Shown piece by piece: positions 1 to 5,937 of a stretch of DNA of 7,601 nucleotides. This DNA comes from Rhodoferax sp. (GTDB lineage Bacteria; Pseudomonadota; Gammaproteobacteria; Burkholderiales; Burkholderiaceae_C): the NCBI GenBank assembly GCA_020048795.1, contig JAIFMA010000043.1, forward strand, positions 1-7,601, written 5' to 3'. A program made the translations under genes and the position numbers. Every line of letters begins with the position of its first letter. Within the stretch, counting starts at the first letter, position 1. The notes beneath the pieces are model-generated. The model had not been told where the DNA came from, searched no databases, and was given only the letters and a program-made list of their open reading frames with translations.

Positions 1-799
1 TGAAGCTGGCAGGCAGCAGGCTGCTGCCGAGTTTGGCGCGGTCGCCGAGATAGTCGCGGAAATACTCGGCCAGAAACTTCAGATACAGCTCGTAAGGCGT
101 AAAAAACGCGAATGGGGATTCTTTTTCAACCGTGTTGATGATGGTTTCGTGAATCTCCTTGATATCCACGGCATCCTGCCATAACTCGTTAAAACGATGC
201 AGCGCATAGTCATGGTCTTCCGGTTCGTTCAAAAGCACATTGAACTCAAGATTGCCCTGCAGCCCGCTGTGCGACAAATTGCTGGAGCCGGTAATGACAT
301 AGCCATGATGCACGTCGGCAATGCCTTGCGGGGGTGTCAGAATATAAATTTTGGCGTGGATGTTTTGCTCGCGGTAGAGCTTGACCTGGAGTTTGCCAGA
401 GCGGATCCAGGCGATGAAGGTCAGGATGCCGGTCTCGATGGCGGCCGAATCTGAGGCATTTACCAATTCTTTGCGTAGCATGGCGGCAAAGGTGGCTTTG
501 ACTTCAGCCGTGGAAGGCAGAGAGTCTTGATCGGAATCACTGGTAATTTGAATCAGGCCATGAATCATCTGCTCGTTTTTCAGGCCAATCAGAATGCGGA
601 TGTGCTGTACCGGCGCGAGTGCCGGATAAAGCCGGAAAAACCCGTTGATAAAAAAATAGCTCACCAGGCAATCAAAATCACGGGGTTGTGGCAGGATTTT
701 TTCAAGTCGATGGCTCAAGGTGTTGTCCCCCTGATTGGTCAGAAATTTTTTCGGTGTCGGCGGTGCTGGCACCGAGCTTGGCTGATGGTCGTTGGGCAT
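1..799 (-). CDS. PLD-like domain protein, probable N-terminus of an SNF2-type helicase (partial, runs off the window)
   Basis: I translated this by hand; the frame stays open from an ATG at 799-797 to the window edge (266 residues, no stop). Seen: an N-terminal block with LVSYFFINGF (45-54) and IRILIGLKN (67-75), then a PLD half-motif HAKIYIL (148-154; H148, K150) followed by ITGSSNLSHSGL (169-180) and NLEFNV (183-188), then TPYELYLKFLAEYF (234-247). This order (strand-rich start, HxK, GSSNLS, EFNV, TPYELYLKFL) is what I know from long SNF2/DEAD-box helicases with a PLD-like N-terminus, some annotated as anti-phage proteins. The helicase part would lie beyond position 1 and is inferred. In this family the PLD domain may act as a nuclease or DNA-binding module; with one HxK motif visible, activity would need a dimer. 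The upstream in-frame stop is TGA at 853-851. A TTG at 847-845 is an alternative start, and the Shine-Dalgarno is weak. Alternative: a stand-alone PLD nuclease. Confidence 0.8.
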   Translation of the reverse strand, partial: MPNDHQPSSVPAPPTPKKFLTNQGDNTLSHRLEKILPQPRDFDCLVSYFFINGFFRLYPALAPVQHIRILIGLKNEQMIHGLIQITSDSDQDSLPSTAEVKATFAAMLRKELVNASDSAAIETGILTFIAWIRSGKLQVKLYREQNIHAKIYILTPPQGIADVHHGYVITGSSNLSHSGLQGNLEFNVLLNEPEDHDYALHRFNELWQDAVDIKEIHETIINTVEKESPFAFFTPYELYLKFLAEYFRDYLGDRAKLGSSLLPASF

Positions 800-849
800 G
801 GTGAAGTTGATCCCGGCTTGGCGGTTGGGTGCGCGGAAATGACCCAAGT

Positions 850-881
850 GTCATTGCGGAGGGGGTCAATGCGAAGCAATC
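850..881. repeat. Degenerate GTCATTGCG...GCGAAGCAATC repeat
   Basis: The stretch begins GTCATTGCGG and ends GCGAAGCAATC, with short inverted arms ATTGC (853-857) and GCAAT (876-880). From memory, many bacterial genomes carry dispersed intergenic repeats of the form GTCATTGCGAG...GCGAAGCAATCC. This copy has extra bases in the middle and looks decayed. Membership is inferred from resemblance only. Confidence 0.45.
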
Positions 882-892
882 AGAATGTGGCG

Positions 893-1011
893 AAAAACAA
901 CTTCCCAGTTGTCATTCCGGCGAAGGCGGAAATCCCGTCCTGCGCAGGGTGTACCAGATACCCGCCTTCGCGGGTATGACGGTTCCAATGAAGAACTGGA
1001 AAGTTATTTTT
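893..1011. repeat. Outer inverted repeat arms enclosing a REP-like element
   Basis: The left arm at 893-910 (AAAAACAACTTCCCAGTT) pairs with the reverse complement of 994-1011 at 16 of 18 positions. These arms lie outside the 911-980 element, so the whole 119-bp unit is roughly symmetric. This suggests that the mobile or repeated unit is larger than the core palindrome, possibly a MITE-like element. On the transcribed (minus) strand it begins 10 bp after the permease stop codon and could fold into a long hairpin in the operon's transcript. Confidence 0.6.
911..980. repeat. REP/MITE-like inverted repeat (GTCAT...ATGAC)
   Basis: The ends are GTCAT and ATGAC. The first 24 bases match the reverse complement of the last 24 at 20 positions, sharing the core GCGAAGGCGG. 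The right half holds its own perfect 8-bp stem, ATACCCGC (958-965) with GCGGGTAT (970-977) around the loop CTTC; the left half has a weaker version. Paired palindromes of this kind are widespread in proteobacterial intergenic DNA. I know the general form GTCATTCCCGCGAA..GCGGGAAT but cannot name a family for this copy. No T-run follows the stem, so it is not a classical intrinsic terminator, though it could stabilise the 3' end of the transporter mRNA. Confidence 0.75.
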
Positions 1012-1021
1012 GACCATGTCC

Positions 1022-1735
1022 TTAGTGCTTCTGCGGCGCCAGGTAGGCCAGCAAGCGCCCCTCGCTGAAACGGAAGAAGCCGATCAGGCAAAACGAGGCG
1101 GTCAGGTAAATGGCCGCTGCCGCCAGATAGGCCTCAAACGGCAAGTAATAAGTGGCATAAATGCGGCTGGCGGCCGACGTGATGTCGAGCATATTGGGCA
1201 CGGCGCTGGCCAGACTGGTGCTATGCAGCATCATGACCACTTCGTTGCTGTAGGCCGGCAGGGTGCGGCGCATGGCGCTGGGCAACACCACCCGCAGCAT
1301 GGTTTGCACCCGGCTCATGCCGTAAGCGTGGGCGGCCTCGATCTCGCCGGCGCTGGTTTCGCGGATGGCACCGGCCAGCATCTCGGCGGTGTAGCCGGCC
1401 GTGTTCAGGCTGAAAGCCAGCAACGCGCAAAAGAAGGGTTCCTTAAAATAGGTCCAGGGCCAGACATCGTTCCAGCGCGCCTGAATCCACTCGAGCTGGC
1501 CCAGACCGTAATAAATCAGGTACACCTGAATCAACAGGGGGGTGCCGCGAATCACAAAGGTGTAGGCACCGACGATCCAGCGCAGTGGTGCCCAGGGCCC
1601 GGTCAAAATCAACGCAAATACCAGCGCCAGCACGCCCCCCACGGCGAGTGACGCGAACAGCAGCCACAAGGTGATCAGGATGCCATTGCCAAACAGCGCC
1701 AGATTGGCGGGCTCAAAAATGACGGCCCATTCCAT
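1022..1735 (-). CDS. hisM: HisM-like polar/basic amino-acid ABC transporter permease
   Basis: This 237-residue inner-membrane permease is one half of the channel of a histidine/lysine/arginine/ornithine-type importer. Seen: a hydrophobic start (TM about 18-42), FVIRGTPLLIQ (60-70), SLNTAGYTAEMLAGAIR (109-125) and the EAA loop EIEAAHAYGMSRVQ (131-144) followed by LP (151-152), which contacts the ATPase. PAYSNEVVMMLHSTSLAS (160-177) is a HisM signature as I remember the E. coli protein, which has 238 residues. The ATG shares its A with the last base of the HisQ-like stop codon (TAATG), and GAGG lies 9-10 bp upstream, so the two permeases are translationally coupled. The gene looks intact. Substrate specificity within the basic or polar amino acids cannot be read from the sequence. 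No ATPase gene follows. Confidence 0.93.
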   Translation of the reverse strand: MEWAVIFEPANLALFGNGILITLWLLFASLAVGGVLALVFALILTGPWAPLRWIVGAYTFVIRGTPLLIQVYLIYYGLGQLEWIQARWNDVWPWTYFKEPFFCALLAFSLNTAGYTAEMLAGAIRETSAGEIEAAHAYGMSRVQTMLRVVLPSAMRRTLPAYSNEVVMMLHSTSLASAVPNMLDITSAASRIYATYYLPFEAYLAAAAIYLTASFCLIGFFRFSEGRLLAYLAPQKH

Positions 1736-2421
1736 TACAAGCTACCTCGCTTGGTGCCCAGGCTGTAGCGTGCATTGACTTTTTTCAGCACCCACAGTGA
1801 TACCGAGGTATAGACCAGAAACAATGCGCCGGTGAATAAAAAGAAGGCAAACGGCGAGCGGGTGGCGGCACTGGCCTGCTTGGCCAGATAGGTCATCTCT
1901 TGCAGGCCAATCAGGCTGACCAGCGCGGTCGCCTTGATCAGCACCAGCCAGTTGTTGGTAAAGCCGGGCAGGGCATAGCGCACCATCTGCGGCAGCGTGA
2001 TACGCAAAAAAGTCTGCAATCGGCCCATGCCAAAAGCCCAGGCGGCTTCCATCTGGCCTTTGGGGATGCTCAAAATGGCACCACGAAAGGTCTCGGTCAT
2101 GTAGGCACCGTAAATAAAACCGATGGTCAGTACACCAGCGGCAAACGGCTCGATGTCGATGGTGGCCTCGCTGCCAAGTTTTTCAAGCAGCGTGTTGATG
2201 CCAATCGTCCCGCCATAAAACACCAGCAACATCAGCACCAGATCAGGGATGCCTCGGATGATGGTGGTGTAAAACGTGGCCAGAGCCACCAAAACAGGGC
2301 GGCCAGAGAGTTTGGCGGCAGCACCCGCCAGACCAAAAAGAACCGAAACCAGCAGCGCCATCAGCGACACCCCAACCGTCAACAGGGAGCCCTGCAAAAT
2401 AACCATAAAGTAGGACTGCAT
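1735..2421 (-). CDS. hisQ: HisQ-like polar/basic amino-acid ABC transporter permease
   Basis: This 228-residue inner-membrane permease is the partner of the HisM-like protein; E. coli HisQ, from memory, has the same length. Seen: VILQGSLLTVGVSL at the N-terminus, TTIIRGIPDLVLMLLVFYG (52-70), IDIEPFAAGVLTIGFIYGAY (88-107), TETFRGAILSIPKGQMEAA (109-127) with the EAA loop at 125-127, then LPQMVRYALPGFTNNW (143-158) and KATALVSLIGL (163-173). All are close to HisQ block by block. The start ATG at 2421-2419 has AGGA about 5 bp upstream. It lies 75 bp after the binding-protein stop and shares one base with hisM. No truncation or missing block is visible, unlike in the upstream binding protein. Confidence 0.94.
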   Translation of the reverse strand: MQSYFMVILQGSLLTVGVSLMALLVSVLFGLAGAAAKLSGRPVLVALATFYTTIIRGIPDLVLMLLVFYGGTIGINTLLEKLGSEATIDIEPFAAGVLTIGFIYGAYMTETFRGAILSIPKGQMEAAWAFGMGRLQTFLRITLPQMVRYALPGFTNNWLVLIKATALVSLIGLQEMTYLAKQASAATRSPFAFFLFTGALFLVYTSVSLWVLKKVNARYSLGTKRGSL

Positions 2422-2496
2422 GCCGATCCTGTGTCAATCTTCAATGGCAGGGTGCTGTCGGCATCTGCTGGGCGCTGGGTTTCAACTCAGGACGAA

Positions 2497-3210
2497 TTAC
2501 TTGCCGTAAACGTCAAACTTGAAGTACTTGTCGTTGATGGCCTTGTACTTGCCATTGCCGCGAATCGCCTTGATGGCGGCGCTGAGTTCGGCCTTGAGTG
2601 CTGGCAGACCCTTGTGCAGGGCAATGCCGGCACCGACACCAAAGTACTTCGGGATATACAGATCATCACCGACAAACTGGTAGCCTTCGCCGCCCGGCTT
2701 GCTCAGGAAACCACCCAGCACCTCTTGCGTGTCGGCCACCGTGCCGTCCAGACGGCCGGCCTTGATGTCGAGGTAAACCTGGTCTTGTGCGTCATAAGAC
2801 ACCACGTCGACGCCCTTGGTCTTGAGCTCACCCAGTGCATATTTCTCTTGCGTGCTGGCCTTCAAAACGCCAATTTTCTTGCCCTTGATCGAGTCGATGC
2901 CGGCAAACTTGATGTCTTTTTTGAGCACGATCTTGCTCGGGGTGTTGTAGTACTTGTCGGTAAAGTCAACCTGTTTCAGACGTTCTTCGGTGATTGACAT
3001 CGAGCTGATGATCACGTCGTATTTCTTGGCCAGCAGGCCGGGGATCATGCCGTCCCAGGCTTGTTCGTCAAAGCCGGTGGGCTTGCCGTCAGCGGTTTTG
3101 AAGGTGAAGGGCTCATAAGTGGGATCAATCGCGACCTTCAGGTCTTTGCCTTGGGCAAAAGCGGTGGCGCACAGGGCGGTGATGGCAGCGGCCAGCAGGA
3201 TTTTCTTCAT
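2497..3210 (-). CDS. HisJ/ArgT-like periplasmic amino-acid binding protein with an apparent internal deletion
   Basis: This is a 237-residue family-3 solute-binding protein of a basic/polar amino-acid importer. The signal peptide MKKILLAAAITALCATAFA precedes QGK, with probable cleavage after residue 19. Residues matching the HisJ pocket are present: DPTYEPF (29-35, Y32), W52, SSMSITEER (69-77, including S72 and R77), STQ (119-121) and D160. The C-terminus NDKYFKFDVYGK is typical. Oddity: after GFD (46-48) the sequence jumps to EQAWDGMIPGL. In HisJ about 18 residues (the IDLAKELC...TFV segment, first helix and next strand) lie between these points. Usual length is about 255-260, which fits the loss. 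The frame is kept. I chose the ATG at 3210 because it gives a standard signal peptide and has GAGAG 10 bp upstream; the longer frame reaching 3372 has no homology-like start. The gene leads the operon with hisQ and hisM. Confidence 0.92.
   Translation of the reverse strand: MKKILLAAAITALCATAFAQGKDLKVAIDPTYEPFTFKTADGKPTGFDEQAWDGMIPGLLAKKYDVIISSMSITEERLKQVDFTDKYYNTPSKIVLKKDIKFAGIDSIKGKKIGVLKASTQEKYALGELKTKGVDVVSYDAQDQVYLDIKAGRLDGTVADTQEVLGGFLSKPGGEGYQFVGDDLYIPKYFGVGAGIALHKGLPALKAELSAAIKAIRGNGKYKAINDKYFKFDVYGK
3066..3067 (-). other. Junction of the apparent 18-residue deletion in the binding-protein gene
   Basis: The join falls between the codon for D48 (GAC, 3069-3067) and E49 (GAA, 3066-3064). 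Relative to HisJ, mature residues of about 31-48 are missing, while both flanks align without a gap. This is a comparison with a remembered E. coli sequence, not a computed alignment. Confidence 0.65.
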
Positions 3211-3416
3211 AAGCGACTTTCTCTCAATAGTGCAGGGGTTGCCCTGGCAGGTTAATAAAAAACTAAAAGACGATTCTACGGTCAGTCGATTGCCCCCACG
3301 GGGCTGGTTTCTACTGAGTGCGACCCCTGAAGAACCCTGATAAAGCAAAGCAATCATCATGCCTGCCAACACAGTTTGTCAGCTATTACAACCGGTCTGG
3401 GGTGATCGGCAGCGCA
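3211..3416 (-). promoter_or_regulatory. Intergenic leader upstream of the amino-acid transporter operon (promoter not resolved)
   Basis: These 206 bp separate the permease stop from the binding-protein start and should hold the operon promoter. An AT-rich stretch lies at 3251-3278 (GTTTTTTATTAA on the minus strand). TAGAAT at 3278-3273 is one mismatch from a -10 box, but I see no good -35 at the right distance. A small hairpin, GCCCC (3292-3296) with GGGGC (3300-3304), has a 3-nt loop and no T-run after it. I see no clear operator or riboswitch and no convincing terminator for the FtsX-type gene. Confidence 0.4.
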
Positions 3417-4088
3417 CTACCAGTCTTCTTTCACCGCCAGCACCGCATCTTTGCCTGCCGCGGCACGGGCTGACAGCCAGGCGGTGACGGTGCCGGCCAG
3501 CACCACCGCCAAACACAGCAGCAGCAGACGTCCCCAGGGCAGCATCAGGTCCATGGTCCAGTGAAAACTCTGCGGGTTGACCACTTTCACCAGTACCACT
3601 GACACCACCAGCCCCAGGCCCAGCCCGGCCATCGCGCCCAGGGTGGTCCAGGCGGTGCCCTCCAGGGCCACCACACCCAGGATTTGCCGCCGCGTCAGGC
3701 CCAAATGCGCCAGCAGGCCAAATTCCTTGCGGCGCGACAGCACTTGGGCGCTGAAACTCGCCGCCACGCCAAACAGCCCAATACCGATGGCCACTGCCTG
3801 TAACCAATAGGTGACGGCAAAGCTGCGGTCAAAGATTTTCAGCGAGATCGCCCGAATCTGGGTGGCGGTGCCAAACTCCAGCAAACCCCCGGTCCCTTGG
3901 GCTGACTCAGCACCGGCGGCACCGTGGGGCCCGGCCAGCGCCAGCAAGGCTTGCTGTACACCGGGTGCCTCGGTCGGGTCGGCCAGCCACAGCGCCAGAT
4001 CGTTGCTGCGCAGGTCGCCGGTCAAAGCTTCAAATGCCGCGCGGTCGATCGCGATGCTGCCACTTTGGCGGGCATAGTCACGCCACAC
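3417..4088 (-). pseudogene. C-terminal part of the frameshifted FtsX-type ABC permease
   Basis: This frame carries the second FtsX module of the permease that begins at 5931. Its true coding start is the frameshift, not the GTG at 4088. Immediately before that codon the frame reads FFVAG, so FVAGVWRDYARQSG is continuous homologous-looking sequence. Numbering from the GTG: a periplasmic stretch (1-90), a hydrophobic helix at about 94-116, the cytoplasmic motif SRRKEFGLLAHLGLTRRQI (118-136) typical of FtsX/MacB/LolC-type permeases, then helices at about 145-170 and 187-207, ending in ...AVKEDW and TAG. Separated from its N-terminal half, it has no good ribosome-binding site and is probably not made as a working protein unless the shift is a sequencing error or is bypassed. 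Confidence 0.8.
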
Positions 4089-4148
4089 GCCTGCTACAAA
4101 AAACGAAGCTGATTGCGCTTGCCCTGTGCAAGTCCACCACGGCCTCGC
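4078..4148 (-). other. Frameshift window in the FtsX-type permease gene
   Basis: Both frames are open only here: the C-terminal frame is closed upstream by a TGA at 4151-4149 and the N-terminal frame stops at 4080-4078. A run of six T on the coding strand (A at 4098-4103) lies inside. Removing one T joins the frames as ISFVFVAGVWRDYAR. A short out-of-frame deletion is an alternative, because the stretch between VSEAVVDL and FVAGVWRD seems shorter than I expect for the family. Confidence 0.75.
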
Positions 4149-4693
4149 TCACATACACGCCGATCTGGCCGGGCGGTACCGGCAAGGGCGGCTGCAGCAG
4201 CGGCAAACTGCGCGCCGGGTCGCTCAGATCGCGGGCTATCAGTGCCACCGCCGGTTGGCTGGCTTGCAGCGTCAGTGGCAGCATGCGCTGGGCTTGCAGC
4301 TTTTTGACACCGGGCAAGCGGGTCGCTGCCACGACAAACTCAGGGCTGAAAAACACCGTGTCGCTGGCGGCCAGGTTGCCGGCACTGCGCGCATACAGAT
4401 CGGCTGGCAACATCTGGTCGAGCCAGTGGGTGACTGATTCACGAAAACTCGCCACCATCACGGTCAGGGCTACCGCCAGACTCAGCGACGCGACCACCCC
4501 ACTGACGGCCACAGCCGCCGTGTCACGCTGGCGGCGTGCGCGTTCCACGGCCAGCAGTGCCAGGGTGTGGCGGCTCAGGCGCGGTGCCAGTTGCCCCAAC
4601 AGCAAACCAATCAGCCCCGGCAGCGCGGTGATGCCGCCCAGCAGCAGCAGGCCGATCGACACATAAGCCGCCAGTGGGATGCCAAAAACGGCT

Positions 4694-4733
4694 GGGGCGC
4701 TTGTCAGAAAAGCGCCAGCAGCTATCAAAATGA
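4694..4733. repeat. Hairpin repeat of Comamonadaceae type inside the permease coding sequence
   Basis: A perfect 7-bp stem, GGCGCTT (4696-4702) and AAGCGCC (4710-4716), surrounds a 7-nt loop and is followed by AGCAGCTATCAAAATGAGAC. On the minus strand this reads TTTTGATAGCTGCTGGCGCTT...AAGCGCC in order. I remember near-identical intergenic hairpins (GATAGCTGC..GCGCTT..AAGCGC) in many copies in Comamonadaceae genomes. Here it lies in frame and encodes about residues 399-412 (LILIAAGAFLTSAP) of a membrane helix. Its family membership is from memory. Confidence 0.5.
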
Positions 4734-5937
4734 GACTGATCCAGTGGCTGTGGGAAGGGCTGACGAAGGCCCCCAGGCCCTTGAGCGTCTGGGCCGGCGG
4801 CATTTGCTGGGCCGCCCGCGCCGGCCACCAGCCACCCGCCAGCGCCGCCAGCAGCCCCAGCACGCCATAGACCAGTGCTGCCGGGCTGCTGAACTGCAAT
4901 GATGGCGCTGCACCTGAAAAAAAGCCGCCACCCAGGTCGCCCCCCAGCAGGCGTAGCGCCAAGGCGGCCAGTGCTGTGCCCAGCGCCAACCCGGCCAGGC
5001 TGCCTGCCAGGCCGAGTGCCAGCGACTCCCACAGCACCAGCTTCAGCCGTGCCTGGGCGCTCAGGCCCAGCACGCCCAGCAAGGCAAACTGCTGCGCCCG
5101 CTTGGCCACGCTCAGCGACAGCACCGAAAACACCAGAAAGGCACCGGTAAATAGCGCGATCAGCGCCAGCACCGTCAGGTTGACACGGTAGGCGCGCGAT
5201 AACTTGCTGATCTGTGATTCGCCGTCCTCAGGCCATGCCACCCTGACATCGCCGGGCCATTGCGGCGAATCCTGCAACGCCCGTGCAAATGCCTGCCGAT
5301 CAACCCCGGGTTGCAGCCGCAGGTCAATCCGGCTGAGCTTGCCTGGCTTGTCAAACAAATCTTGCGCCGCGCCAATGTCCATCACCGCCAGTGCGCTGCC
5401 GCTGGCGCGCACGCTGCCGGCCACGGCGACCGCAGTCCACTGCATGCCTTGTTGCAGTTGCAGGGTGGACGCGCCGGCACTCAGATGCCGTGCCGCTGGA
5501 TTCAAAAAAACCTGTCCCGGCGAAAACACCGCCCAGCGCTGCGCAGCCTGTGCCATGGGCATCCAGTCGGGCGAAGTGCCCCACACAGCCAGTGCGTCAA
5601 TGCCGACCACCCGCAGCGGGCGCTTGCCTTGTGCGGTCAGCACATAACTGCTGACTTCCAGCACCGGGCCAGCCACCGCTACCTCAGGCATTTGGGCGAC
5701 CCACTGATAAACGGCCTGGTCAAGATGCCCCTGTAGCGGGCGCAGTTCCAGGTCGCTTTGACCACCGGCTGAACGTGCCGCCTGGGCGAATTCGTCCAGC
5801 GCCGAGGCATTGATCAAATGCACCGAAAACGCCAGTGCCACCCCCAGGGTCACAGCGAACACTGCGGCGGCGTTGCGCCACGGGTGCTGGCGCAGTTCCT
5901 GCCATGAGAAGGTCTTGAGCAGGGCCCACATGCCAAC

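Larger units (their letters stand above)
800..1021. other. Intergenic region with nested repeats
   Basis: This gap lies between the stop of the HisM-like permease and the start of the PLD-like gene. Short reading frames cross it, but none looks like protein. It is filled mostly by repeat-type DNA, described in separate entries: an inverted-repeat element at 911-980, a pair of outer arms at 893-910 and 994-1011, and a second repeat fragment at 850-881. I saw no convincing promoter for the PLD-like gene. The repeats sit where a terminator for the transporter operon would be expected. Confidence 0.7.
4078..5931 (-). pseudogene. N-terminal part of the frameshifted FtsX-type ABC permease
   Basis: This is the first 617 residues of a large two-module FtsX/MacB-type permease; joined to 3417-4088 it would be about 838 residues, normal for the family. 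Seen: MWALLKTFSWQELRQHP start, a helix at about 20-42, a periplasmic domain (about 45-245), helices at about 250-275, 300-330 and 350-368, and the motif KRAQQFALLGVLGLSAQAR (277-295). Helices at about 397-415 and 420-446 follow, then ARRQRD (465-470), a helix at about 473-495 and the start of the second periplasmic domain. It ends off-frame in FCSRRVA and a stop. Such permeases export or extract lipophilic or peptide cargo with a separate ATPase; none is visible here. The ATG is 6 bp after the cyclase stop with only a weak Shine-Dalgarno, suggesting coupling. Relatives include the AttF/AttG-like permeases of betaproteobacteria; the cargo is unknown. Confidence 0.88.

Noticed and set aside
527..979. 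Plus-strand open frames opposite the PLD-like gene and the repeats
   Set aside because: The minus-strand frame gives the PLD motifs; the plus frames run into repeat DNA and resemble no protein family.
911..980. Classical rho-independent terminator for the transporter operon
   Set aside because: The stem is good but no T-run follows it on the minus strand; it is better described as a REP-like repeat.
850..1011. CRISPR array
   Set aside because: The repeats are inverted, of different sequence and not regularly spaced; there is no series of identical direct repeats.
1010..1651. A plus-strand open frame of 213 codons opposite hisM
   Set aside because: It mirrors the HisM-like coding sequence, with low-complexity G/Q/H-rich translation and no motif.
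1900..2997. A long plus-strand open frame of 365 codons
   Set aside because: It lies antisense to the HisQ-like permease and the binding protein, both with clear family motifs. Its own translation is rich in Q, H, G and R with no recognisable domain, as expected of a GC-rich shadow frame.
3211..3372. N-terminal extension of the binding protein from a start at 3372
   Set aside because: The extra 54 residues are not signal-like or conserved-looking; the internal ATG at 3210 gives a normal signal peptide.
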